From contig NC_051101.1 of NCBI RefSeq assembly GCF_901709675.1, positions 2,474,501-2,538,500 on the forward strand: a DNA stretch of 64,000 nt, given 5' to 3'. The position numbers were made by a program, and so were the translations under genes. Positions 1-10,971 of the stretch are shown here, one piece after another (positions within the stretch are counted from its first letter, which is position 1; every line of letters begins with the position of its first letter). This stretch comes from Syngnathus acus (taxonomy: Eukaryota; Chordata; Actinopteri; Syngnathiformes; Syngnathidae). Under the pieces are notes generated by a model that saw only the letters and a program-made list of their open reading frames with translations, did not search any database and was not told the DNA's origin.

Positions 1-420
1 AGTCAATCCCGACCCCGAAAACTGTCTGGCTACATGCTAACATTAGCGCCATTAGCACACAGGGCGCAAAAAGCCGCTTCGTTACCTTACAAACGCTTTC
101 TCGTTTCCGTGAGCCGGTATGTGGACACCAGCGTGGTGAAAATAACTAAGCTAGGGTCCGCTTAGAGACGTTTATCACACCGTAAAGGAAGATGTTTTCT
201 TGACAATTAAGAGTTTGGTCGCGCGGTTCCGTCCGTTCCCACAACGTTGTTGCCTTACTACCCGGAAAAGGAAATACTGATTCTTCTTCTTCACCTTCTT
301 CTTTTCGCGGTCACTTTTGGAGGTTTTCGTTAGGTCGACCTCTAGCGGCAAGAAACAGTATCCAGTGCATTCACGACAAGCGTGAGCGAGTTCATGAAAA
401 TGAGTAAAATGATTTTTATA
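1..420 (-). promoter_or_regulatory. Possible promoter or first exon of a gene beyond the left edge
   Basis: This stretch is more GC-rich than what follows. On the minus strand it has an ETS-like TTCCGGGTA site near 260 and, further along, a donor-like AAG|GTAACG near 85. That pattern would suit a non-coding first exon of a gene running off the left end, but no coding sequence supports it. In human, MRPS21 is the neighbour on this side of CIART, so it is one candidate. This is inference only. Confidence 0.2.
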
Positions 421-743
421 TATAATACCACCATTTTAACATAATTTTGGAAAGTTGTAAATGCCTAAAAAGATCTAAGGAGATATATTTACTGTACAGT
501 AGAGTATTGTGTTGCAGAAAGAAATTTAAACAGATGATTGGGGAACAGTAAAAGCCATTGTTTTCAGTCAATGTTATAGTAAGAATAAAGCATAATGCAT
601 GAAACTCGTGACTAAATCCTTTCGAGGTTTTTTGTTGACATTATGCTGAAGCAGCTCACTAATCGAGTCGGATTCGCCAGGGTGGCGTAAAACATAGTTA
701 TCTATTGATCGCAGCCGTGAACATGTGATGATCAAGTGACAGC

Positions 744-978
744 GCCCCCCCCCCCCCCACACACACACATACTCCATGCCCCCATACCCCCACCCTCGCC
801 CCTAATTTGACTATCTTTACAGGAAGTGGGTCAACTGAGTGGCAATGGAGTAGCATGATCACGAAAGCACTCATGAGCCCGGGGCCTCGCTTCGTCTGCC
901 AGACAGTAAACATACACACACACACACACGCACACACACACACACCCATCCGTCCCTCCCTCCCTCCCTCCCTCCCTC
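744..978. repeat. C-tract, (AC)n and (TCCC)n microsatellites
   Basis: A run of about 14 C followed by AC repeats lies at 745-769. A second AC array lies at 911-945, followed by TCCC repeats at 952-978. Short open frames crossing it are low-complexity artefacts. Confidence 0.9.
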
Positions 979-1099
979 TGCCAAACTCCCAAATAATTGC
1001 ACAAATCATCCATGTCATTCAAGAGAAAGAGCGAAACTAACCAGCTGTGTGAGAAACCTAAATGTGTAGTAAAATACAAATTCTAATCAAATGTACTTC

Positions 1100-1235
1100 C
1101 CAAGACCTTGTTACAGGTGTCCCACAAGGTTCAGATCTGGGTCCAATCCTGTTTAGTCATTCTCGAAACGATAAGACCTTCAACACTCAATGAGATGAGA
1201 TATGCGGACGTCACACTCTGCCTTTGTAATGGACC
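1100..1235 (+). mobile_element. Degenerate LINE reverse-transcriptase fragment
   Basis: Conceptual translation on the plus strand gives VTGVPQGSDLGPILF, the conserved non-LTR reverse-transcriptase segment GVPQGS-LGP-LF. About 20 codons later comes RYADVTLC, where the catalytic YADD box would lie, with the second aspartate replaced. Stops and frame changes occur between the two. No flanking LINE sequence could be recognised, so this is a short decayed insertion unrelated to any host gene. Confidence 0.6.
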
Positions 1236-4200
1236 TCCCCATGTGTACCCTAAACACTCCCCTCACACCCAACCTGACCTCTTTGCCAACCGGCCCATTA
1301 TGTAATGACGGTTGTGCACATAAAATAGCGCACTTTCTGACACACACACAAGCGCGCATGGACACACACATGGTCCTCCCCCCAATACACAGTCGGGCGT
1401 GTTAGAGTGGTGCTCACTCTAACTTATTTTTGCAAGAACCACACGGGAGACAGTATGCCCTTTTAAGCATTTGCAAATGGAGAACCATTCCTCGCTGTGC
1501 GTTACAGCGATGATCGAATGAGGTCTGATTCTGGCCTCTTGCAAGAGCATTTTTATAAGAGAAACAGGGTGGGGGTGACAGTGGACTGGATGGAGAGGAA
1601 ATCCCTTGACCTCTAGTCAAAACATAGCAGGGGGTGTTTTACGACGTTGTGTAGGATGGGACAAGCTAGGTTATTTATTACAGGTTACATTCCAACATAA
1701 TCATACGATCAAGATAGTTTGGAAAACCCTGACAGGGCGCTTCTATAATCTAGACAAAACGCGTACTTTCTGATTGCAACTGTTCCGTCTCCACTTAAGC
1801 GGCCTATTATAGGCCTCATTGCAATGACACCAACATGTAAAGTGTCTTGTTATATAAGGCAGCTGGTCATTTACGAGAAAATATAGGCAACCCCGAGTGC
1901 TGCATGGTTTGGTCTGGCTCATTGTGTGTTTTGCAATGTTTCATCACAATGACCCACTTTGCGGCGGGTTTTTTGACAGGAGGCACTAAATCATCCTCTC
2001 TTCGAGGACCTCTGCTGTCTGTATACGTTCTCACAAGGACCTCGGCAGCATCTACACGCGTTGTGGCCGCGAGCACGTGAATGTGTGCCTATCAGTGATC
2101 CATTGAGCACCACACATACTATTGCAAGGACATATTTGGACTTGACTTGATCTTAAATGTTATTTTGGGGAGGTACGAGGATTCTGCCCAATAGCCAGCA
2201 AAATTGTTCAAACGACGGCTTGTATCTGCAAAAACTTGTATCTCAAGACGACAGGCTCGGTGTTTAACAAAAGTCAAGTGAAAGCGGGCCTCAGCCTCCA
2301 GACAGAGAAGAGGGAGGGAGGCAGGCAGGGAGGGCAGGGGCTTCTCTTCTAAAAACTGCATGGATACAAGGGGGGGCATGTGGGGGGCTTGAGGGGGTTG
2401 GGCACTGGTGCCTGTGTCACAAAAGTGGCCCATTCGTACATCAACCAACAATCACGGTCTCGCTCCACTGTGTGTGTGTGTGTGGGAGGGAAATACTAGT
2501 CCATTTTGTAGGACTTTTTGTGGATGCGTGAGAGAGCCATGGCTGATTTCATTCAGAGAGTGGGGGAGGGGTGGGTGGTGGGGGCATTAAACCACACCCT
2601 TGATAAATGTGCCAGTCCCCTTACACATCAATTTCTGGCAAAGCATTGCACAAAAAAATGCCAAGTGAGCCAACATTTGGATCTTTTTTTTTTTCTTTTC
2701 AAATAAGCAGATTGTAAACAATGCGAGAGATGGGCTCGTGACCCACATCAGTGTCAGCAAAAGACGAACACAAAGAGTGGAGCAACACAATACACATAAA
2801 CATACTACTTTCTTGATCCTCTGCCAAGAATGACAAGATTCACTTATATTTGTAACTGCTTTTTGTTTTGTGTCATTTGTTTGGTCTGATTTAGTTTTGA
2901 TTCGTTTCTGTTTTAGGTTGATTTGTTGGGTTTGTTCTTCAGTTATTTGTTTACATTCAATTCAATTGTATTTCTGCACATTTCAATTTGCTATGATTGA
3001 ATTTGATTGTTTTGTTGTTGCTGCAGGGCTTTTGATTGATGTCTAGCTCGTGCTTCAAGTGCCCCGCCTGCAGACCCATCCATTCAAAATATTACCTCAA
3101 CATTACTCACAAGCGTCAAAGCCACATATACGAGCAATTGTGGTGTTCTGTTTTGGCAGCTGGTTGGAGGCTCAATGCGCCCCCCCCCCCCCCCCCCCAA
3201 CCAGATTTGTGAGGTTGGAGTCACGCATGCACAAACCCATATGAAAATGTCCATCCTCTTAACGTGCACCCCCAATGCTCCGCATCTGGTTGCCGTGAGC
3301 CCCTTTGAAAAACATCACACGAGTTCCCATTTCGCTGTGAAAAATGCCATTTTATTCCAAAACTTTGCTTTTTTGCGTGTGGCCACAGAAAAAAAATGTA
3401 GCTGGAGTAAGTTTCGACTGAAGGTGAACCAAAGACTGGAAAACTAACAGGATTGAGGGAGATGAAGGACGAAGGGGGAGAGGGTAGCCCAGTGCTGTGG
3501 GGGAGGGGCGAAGCAAAGTAGTAAAGCTGGCAGTAGTGAAGGAAAGAAGTAAGGAAGGAAGTAAGGAAGTAAGGAGGTAAGGAAGGAAGGCTACAAGATT
3601 CCCAAATGTTCCCTAAGCAGTCATAGATGACGTAGAAAAGGTACATGAAAAATTAAGTGCAATCATTCGGTCACGCCTTGGCCGTAGAAAAAAAGTGGAA
3701 GTGTGGACCCCCCCCCATACACACACAAAATACAAGACGCTCACCCAAACAGAGACTCTGACAGTGAATGATGGACACAGGGAGGCTTTTAAGTCAGACT
3801 CTCGTAATAAGGCCTGCGATACACCTCGCCACGCTACCACCTAAGGAGCCATTCAAAGCAACTCAATAAATAAAACAAATTGAAAGAAATAGATTTCAAA
3901 TACAATTCAATTCATTAAAAATGCTAAATTAGTATAATTAAACAAAAATCAACAACTCAAAAAATTAAACAAGTTTACATTTCAATAAAAACAAATGGAA
4001 TAAAAAAGCAAAATCAAGTAGAACTCAAATTAAATCAACAAAATTGAAAAAAAATGAACTGAATTGAAATAAATACATTTGACAAAATACAGGCAAAACA
4101 AACTCATAATAAAATAAACCCCAAACAAAGAAAAAGTAAAGTAATCTAAAACAAAATAAAATGCAACTTAAAACCAAGTTAAAAAAAAAGGGAAAAAACT

Positions 4201-5700
4201 CCAACGCAATTGGGAATTCAACAAAATAAATTTAAATGACAAAGAATAAAGGAAAAAACAAACAAAAAAACAACTAACACTGAATAGGGAATATGAATAA
4301 TTGTAAAAATCAAAATGAACAAATAAATCCAAAATAACATGAACCCAAAATCAGTTCTAAATAACATCCAACGGAAATGAACTGGAAGGCGTTTGTCGGC
4401 CGCCTTGCTGGCTCGATGGAAATAATTTGAGAAAGTTGAGTGGAAATATTTCCAGCACTTTAGCATGAGTTGCTGGTTTGCGACGCCGAGGCCGCCGCTA
4501 CTCCTCCATGTTTGGACTCGGGAGTTCCGATGCGAGTTAGCAGCACAGGAGGAGGAAGGAAGCGGCGCTTGCTCGCTAGCTAGCTTGCTTGCCGCTGGCA
4601 AGTTGAGACAAGTTTACATTTTTCTATCATTTCAAGTTTTGCAGTTGCATCAGCCTTCAGTGCGCCTCCTTCGATCCCTCAATTCGGGCGGAAGCAGGGG
4701 AAAAAAATAAAAGGCTAGCAGATTAGCCTCTGCTGACAAGATGGAGGCATGTTTATGAATTGGAACAGATCGTTAGCGTAGCGCAATTGGCAAAGTCAGC
4801 ATTTGTAGATTGTCAGTTATGGTTATCTGCAAAATTTGAACCAAATTTACAGCAATATTCAAAATGTTTTTGCTAGTCAGCTAACAATCATTAGCTGACT
4901 AGCATAAATACCTGTGTAATATTTTGAACTTACTGCAAAAGTCCCAGTAAAAATGACCAGTGTTTCGTGGTACTGGCAAAGGTTAAATTGAACTCTTGTT
5001 TCCTGGAAAACGTGGAAAAATGACTTGGTCATTTACGCTATTAGGCTAATGAGTGTGCAGGACGCTGTTATGTTATGTTACAAGTACTGTCCAGTATGTT
5101 CCAGGCGACTACTGTCAAGATGTGTTGTGCTGTTGTCTTTTTTGTTGTTGTTTTAAAAGCAAACAATCAAAACATAATAGAAATGCACTCCCAGCACCAA
5201 TTGTTCCTTCTGAAAAACAAAAAAAACAAACACATCCTATTTGGTAAAAGGCACAGTAGTCCGACGGTTCAAAAAGAAAAACACACGTGTCAACAATGTA
5301 GTAAAAAAAAGGTTGACGCCCTCGCTGTGCGTTTTCCTCAGCTGCCTGAAAAATAAATACCAAGAATAATAAATAAATGCAGTGTCAGATAAATTAACGG
5401 TGATCTCCGATTACATTCGTGAGTTGATGACATCGTTTCCTTTCTCCCCATAGTCTCCAAAATCCTTGAATGCATCACTGGTCCAGTCAAGTACAAACGC
5501 CATTTGCTTTTTTTCTTGCTGTGGATATGTACAACCTGTAAAAGGTGTCTGCCACTTCCTCTCCTGACAGGAAGTGCTCCACTAAGTCATCTTGTTTGAG
5601 ATTTCACTTGACTTGCTACTCTCCTCCATGATTTCTTTGCACATTTTGACACAATTTGTGATTATCAACACGCGTTTGATTTTGCTCTGGCTGCGTTATT
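1236..5700. other. No gene seen; low-complexity and A/T-rich DNA
   Basis: I find no exon chain or family match here. It holds a T-rich stretch (about 2860-3010), a C-tract at 3180-3199, GGAA-type simple sequence around 3540-3590, an A-rich degenerate region (about 3845-4330) and a GC-richer patch at 4470-4740 that could be a promoter. No clear poly(A) signal for the minus-strand CIART gene was found near its 3' end. Confidence 0.5.
3845..4330. repeat. A-rich degenerate simple repeat
   Basis: Nearly 500 bases of A-rich sequence are built from variants of AAATTNAA and AACAAA words. It contains many AATAAA-like strings by composition alone. A T-rich stretch at 2860-3010 uses complementary words, and a similar AT-only block lies at 22135-22290 inside a ca14 intron. 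Confidence 0.7.
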
Positions 5701-5703
5701 CAC

Positions 5704-7998
5704 TCAGGTCTCAGAGGGCGCGCCCGGGTCCTGATGGTCTTCACCTCCTTGCTCGTCGGCAGCGGCTGCGTGGCTTTGGCAGCGTGCGGCTTTCTCGAGA
5801 TTCTTGCTGTGCTCGGGGGGCGTGGTGGAGGACACGGCGCTGTCCTGCGTGGCCGCCGCTGCCGCGCCCGTCTTCCTCGGGGACAGGATGGGGGCAACGT
5901 GCACCCACGTGAGGCTGGGCTCAGAACCACAAGCCGTTTTGTACTCTGACAGGTTACCCGAACCGTCAGAGTCGCTGGCGTTTCCCTTTGCAGAATTCTG
6001 GTGTGGCGGCGGCAATAACAACGACGGAGGAGGAGGAGGAGGGGGGGTGCTGGTGGTGGGGGGCAGGGGCCGCCTTCCGTGGCTTCCGTTTGTGTCTCTT
6101 CCTCGCTGTCGTCTGGAAGATGCTTCTCTTGCGCACTAAGGCGAGGGCACTTGGGGAGGCCCGGAGAGGACGTAGGGGAGTCGGTTCCTGTCCAGCTGAG
6201 TCGGCGTTTCTGCAAATGTCAACGGCAATGTCACATGTCCTGGAAAATTACCAATTCATACTTCAGTCCTAATTTTACTGCGTTGGAGCTGTAATGCTTG
6301 AGGAGGATCAAATTATAATAAGAAAATAAATGCAAAACACAATTAGATGTAGGAATACAAATGTAGGAAAATACAAATGATGGAGCGTATCCCAGCAGTC
6401 ATCGAGCAAACAACAGGAGTGCACTGCATTCCCTGTCTACATGTGTTGCTCCACCGTTTGTGATGCTTCTAAAAGTGCGACTTTCAACGCTGACTGTTAG
6501 CAAGTCAATAGCATTTGTTTGCATGAAGGTCAATGGCTAACGAAGGCAAAGGTAGTTTCCAATCAACAAAGTGAAATTCTTTTGTGTCTCGTATTCAAGT
6601 CAAGTTCAGCTGGATTGTACGGTCGGTTGTTGGCATAGACGACGCCGCGCGCGGCGTCAACGCTTGATCGGCGCTCACCTTGACCGGGATATGCAACTGA
6701 TCCCTGTGCTTGTGCGGGGGCGTGGCGTCCGCTGCGGGGCAGGCGGGTGAAGTGGCGGCAGCGGCAGATGACGGCGGGAGGGCGGCGATCTGAGGAAACC
6801 ACAGCTTCAGCATCATCTCCACTTGGAGAAGCGTGTTGAGGTAGCGCGCCCTGGAAGAAGACAACCGTGCATAACTTCAACCAGGGGAACATCTGTACGC
6901 CCGTCTTGTCACCCACAACACACCGAACGGATGTTTCATTAGGTAGTGGCTACCACACGGGTGTGAGGAACATCCACGGATTTCAAGACTCACGTGCATA
7001 TATTCTTATCTCTAGCAAACATGATGTGTCAGTATGAGGCTTATCTTACCCGCTGTTTGGGTTCTGCAAGACCCCCACAATCCGCTGGATGCGATCCATG
7101 GCGACGCTCTGCTGAAAACTACTCAGACCTGTCAATCGCAAACATAAGCCCTCGTCAGCGTTCGCACCGCGAAGCCGCCGCGCCGGTCGCCCCGATGGAG
7201 GTGATGAGTCGGCCACACCAGATCAATAGTGCGCGCTCTTCCCATTTGCGGATCGGAAAAGATTGTAGACGGGCGTATTCAGCAGAGTTAAGACAATAGC
7301 GTGCTGCCGCCAGCATCAGGTGGCTCACACCCACTTGTCCCATCACACTTGTTTGCACCGGACGCAATTATTTATCGATGATGAATCATGTCACTTTGGT
7401 CATCCATCAATGCCAGCGACATATAGTGACAGGCATACAATCCAATACAAGAAATCTTTATTTCTATGTCGTTTTGCTGACGAGGGGCCGAGGAAAGGTT
7501 GGGAAGGCCCGTGCCACAAGCTAGGACGCTTACCACGGTCAAATCGGCCCTTCTTGAGCCCGTTGAGCAGCTCCAGCAGGGGCCTGACGAAACCCTGAAG
7601 CTCAGCACACTAAAGGGAAGCAGCAGAGGGATGGATAAGTGGCCGCCACTCTGAGGTGGAGCGCGGCTGCTCACCTTCTGAGCAAACAGCAGGTCGCCCT
7701 GCGACTTAGGATTCTGGGCCGGCGAGGCGCCGTCCTCCTCCTCTTGCTCTTTGTCGGCGTAGCCGTCACAGGCCCACTGCGAGGCGGGGCTGTTAGCGGC
7801 CCGGCCGGCGCGGGCGTCGGCCGCCGCCGGACCCCCCGCCATCGGACCCGCCGCCGCCACCGCTGCCTCCAGGAGGGCCGAGGAAGAGGCGTCGGTTAGG
7901 AAGACGTCGGCGTTGTCAGAGTCGCTGAAGAGGAGGCTGTCGCTGGAGCTGAGTGAGTCCAAGGAGGGTTGGGACGACGTGCTGCCCTGGGACTGCAT
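5704..7998 (-). CDS. ciart: Circadian-associated transcriptional repressor (CIART/CHRONO)
   Basis: CIART is a nuclear clock protein that represses CLOCK-BMAL1 activation. Coding exons on the minus strand are 7998-7675, 7609-7534, 7128-7050, 6850-6679 and 6209-5704, with GT-AG junctions. The N-terminus is Ser-rich (SLSSSDSLLFSDSDNADV). The conserved core is spread over exons 2-4: LLELLNGLKKGRFDRG, then SSFQQSVAMDRIQRIVGVLQ, then ARYLNTLLQVE...WFPQIAA. The last exon carries LTWVHVAPI, matching a conserved C-terminal motif of the family. The ATG at 7998 follows a splice acceptor (TTGCCAG|AG), so the 5' UTR is split; a strong donor at 9970 fits an upstream non-coding exon. Exon lengths sum to 1157, one short of a multiple of three: the frame before a C7 tract (6041-6047) differs from the frame of LTWVHVAPI after it. 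One extra base would give 385 residues, the length I recall for human CIART. Identity is firm; intactness is uncertain. Confidence 0.9.
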
Positions 7999-9086
7999 CT
8001 CTGGCAAAGGGGGATCGACACAAGTCAGTCACATCCAAAAGCCCACGTGCGCCGTGCGCCACACAAAATGGTGGTGTCCTACTTGAAGGCAGCACGGGGG
8101 GCAGGCAGCGCACAATGGTAGCGTATGTCTGGCTCCCATTGAAGAGATTGGAGACGGAAGAGAGTAAAAATGTGAAGGGGGGGTGGGGAGGGGGCGAGAG
8201 TGGCGGAATCGGAATAGGCCGTCTGCTTCTCTCACAGCCTCCAGTGCTCGGCTTGTAGCGCCGCCCTTGCCGGTTCTGGGCTGAAGCGCCATCCTCATCC
8301 CCCCCCACACCCCCTTCCTCACACGAGACACCCGCCCCCTTCCTCCTCTCCCACCCCACCCCCTTACACACAGACACACACACACAAAGTCCTCTCTTTG
8401 CATTTCTGCATGCCTCTCATCCTCTCGCGTACGCATTCGGGCTGGCCGCCCCTCTCTGTCTTCCTTCCGCCACTTCCTTCAATAATATTTACGATAAACA
8501 GGAGGCCATATTAACATTTTGCCATTTGTGGCTCAAACGTTTGAGGGCTTCTCAAAGCAGCACCTCGGAGGATTTCAGTGCATTTAGAATTGCACCACGG
8601 CCCCGAGCAAATGCTGTCGTGTAGACCCCGCCCCCCACCCGATCTATTCCGCTCTCCCTGCTGGACCCTGAGCCCTGGGGGAGGTCACACTTTTCACGCC
8701 CACTTTAGAAGAGGCACATTGAAAGTCACCGGGTTGGACTTGTAGCAATGCAACAGCACTTTGACAGATTGTTTCATTCATCACGAGTTCATTTTAACAA
8801 GAGCAGTGAACAATTTGTAACAAGCTCGGTCGGTGACACACATCCGATGTAGGCAACCAATGAGACAAATGTAGACTCAAAAAGGCCCTCAAGGTAACAG
8901 ATATCATATTGGATGTACATTTTACGGTATGCTTGGCAAATAAAAATAGAAGAAAATAAAAACCTTGAACTCCGAAAACAGAATTCTTCAAAGTGTGTAA
9001 ATAAAACAATGAGCACGCATCGCGCAAATACTGTTTACATAGAGGATATAGATAGATGATTGCTAAGATAAATAGATAGACAGACA

Positions 9087-9858
9087 AGTGATGTGCATTC
9101 CAGTTCTTTTAGGTGAACTGAATCTTTAGAATCGTTCAAATGAATCGTTCAATGAATCCCCCTTAACCCTAGCCCCCCCCCACACACACACTGATACATT
9201 TGTTTGTTTGTATTTTTACATCCAGTGGAAACAACCCATACACATCAAACAATACAACTACACAACCCCCCCCCCCCCCCCCCCCCCCAAATTATTATAT
9301 ATAATAATAATTGGCTCGGGTAATTAACACATTTCTTTCTATAATACAACACTTACACACTGATCCGTTGTCAACAGTCTCTCACCCGGTCGTGAACGGG
9401 AAATTGCGTCACTGACTCGTTCATGAACGGGATATTACGTCACTGACTCGTAAAGTCCCTCCTCCATCTATTGCTCGCTGGCGCTGCTGATTGGTCGTTC
9501 ACTCACTCACTGAGTAATTCACTCACTGAGTGATTCGTTCACTCACAGATTCGTTCGTTCGTTGGTGAACGCGAAATACAACTCACGACTCGTTCGTGAA
9601 CGGGAAGTTACGTCACTGACTCGTAAAGTCCCTCCTCCATCTAACGCTCGCTGGCGCTGCTGATTGGCTGATTTTCTTCTTCGTTTTGTTTTACGGCGAG
9701 GTAGCACCAGCTTCAATGGGCATTACTGACATCTACTGGTTGAAGTTCTATATGAAAGGAAAAAAAGAACGAATCACTTTAGGAAGTGATTCGTTCACTC
9801 TCGTTCACTGAAAAGAGCCGTTCTTTTTGAAGGAATCGTTCACTCACGAGCCAACACT
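9087..9858. mobile_element. MITE-like element rich in TTCGTTCAC words
   Basis: The ends read AGTGATG and CAACACT and are roughly inverted. Both ends carry strings such as GAATCGTTCAAATGAATCG and GATTCGTTCACTC. Inside are two imperfect direct copies of about 75 bases (9419-9493 and 9590-9668) sharing CGTCACTGACTCGTAAAG. The flanks are GACA repeats, so a target-site duplication cannot be read with certainty. It has no coding capacity and sits in the probable first intron of ciart. The superfamily is not assigned. Confidence 0.5.
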
Positions 9859-9970
9859 AAGACAGACAGACAGATAGATGGATAGAGGCGAACAAACAGG
9901 ATGTGGCTAGCTTGCCAACTTCAGAGAGCCACCACACACATAAACAAAGAGGAAAATGACGTTACTCACC

Positions 9971-10480
9971 CTCCACTCGGTGCTTTCACGATACAAAACA
10001 CAACAATAGTAGCTGGGTTTCGCCGCCGACTTGTTTCCGTCAGTGAGCCGTGCAGGGTGAGCCGAGTAGCATTTGGGCGACCGGTCTCAACTCGGTCGCA
10101 CTCGCATCCGCACGTCAACTCCAGCCGGGCGTGCGTTGCCTTTAGCTTGTGTCGCCTTGCGTGTGCGTTTGCTTGCGCTTTCTTCCTCGCTTTCGCTCTT
10201 CCCCCGCTCACTTTACGAGCGTCAACATGTGCCGGGATCCACGTGCCCACGTCATCGGCGCAGCCCATTGGCGGAGGATACCTGAGGGGGCCGCGCATCA
10301 TTGGTCGAGACGCTCAGCCCGTGATTGGTTTGCTGGGCGCCGATTGGATGGCGGCACGGCCGCTCGTGGCCCCGCCTACTCATGTGCCGCCCGTGTGGAG
10401 GCTTCTTGCGGCGTTTGCGGCTTTGCTTCTACTACAAGAGCGAGCGGGTGTAAACACACGCGTGCGCTACCCCGCCCACC
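9971..10480 (-). promoter_or_regulatory. CpG-rich promoter and 5' non-coding exon of ciart
   Basis: This CpG-rich block lies upstream of ciart on its strand. Within about 80 bases (10264-10345) there are four CCAAT boxes in ciart orientation, seen as ATTGG on the plus strand. An E-box CACGTG with a nearby CACGTC lies around 10240. A strong splice donor, GGAGG|GTGAGTAAC, ends at 9970 and could join the acceptor just before the ATG at 7998. CCAAT and E-box elements are expected for a clock-output promoter. The transcription start is not visible. Confidence 0.55.
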
Positions 10481-10971
10481 TCCACGGAGGGGAAAAAAAA
10501 AAAACAGCATTCTGACTGAAAGTCTGCTTCTCCCTGCAATATTTTAGGGCGTTGAAGTCAAAACTGAGATCATGTGGTTGCACAAGTTTGCACACCCTAT
10601 TATGAACATCGGCCGTTTTCAAAATTGATTGATTGATTGATATCTTTATTTCGAACATCCAAAACAAATAACACTCTAAAGTGCCACATATAAGTCCATA
10701 CAAACAAACAAACAAAAAATAAACCAACAAACAGAAATAAATTAAATAAATAAATTAATAATAATAATAATACATAAGTAAATAAATCAATAAAGAATGC
10801 TCGAAAAGGAGTAGGAGGAAGCATAGCTTTTTAGATTCTACCCCTTTCTCACTTTATCCATTAAACCAACGATTCAACATATACTGTGATTCTACAACAG
10901 AACACAAGTAGACACACTTTCACACTTATTGTTCTGTTTCATTTTTACTTGTGTGGAGCCCTTTGGCACTT

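Noticed and set aside
3845-4330. Several AATAAA hexamers as poly(A) signals
   Set aside because: They arise from A-rich simple sequence with no upstream plus-strand gene.
5700-6215. Arg/Pro-rich continuation of the ciart last exon
   Set aside because: It is the frame entered if the C7 tract is read as given; the conserved LTWVHVAPI motif lies in the other frame, so this is taken as the shifted reading.
8043-8048. CACGTG next to the ciart start as a functional E-box
   Set aside because: About twenty CACGTG hexamers occur across the window, so one alone is not informative.
9901-10515. 204-codon open frame on the plus strand through the CpG-rich block
   Set aside because: Composition-driven: GC-rich promoter DNA has few stops. 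No domain, and the minus strand carries promoter features for ciart.
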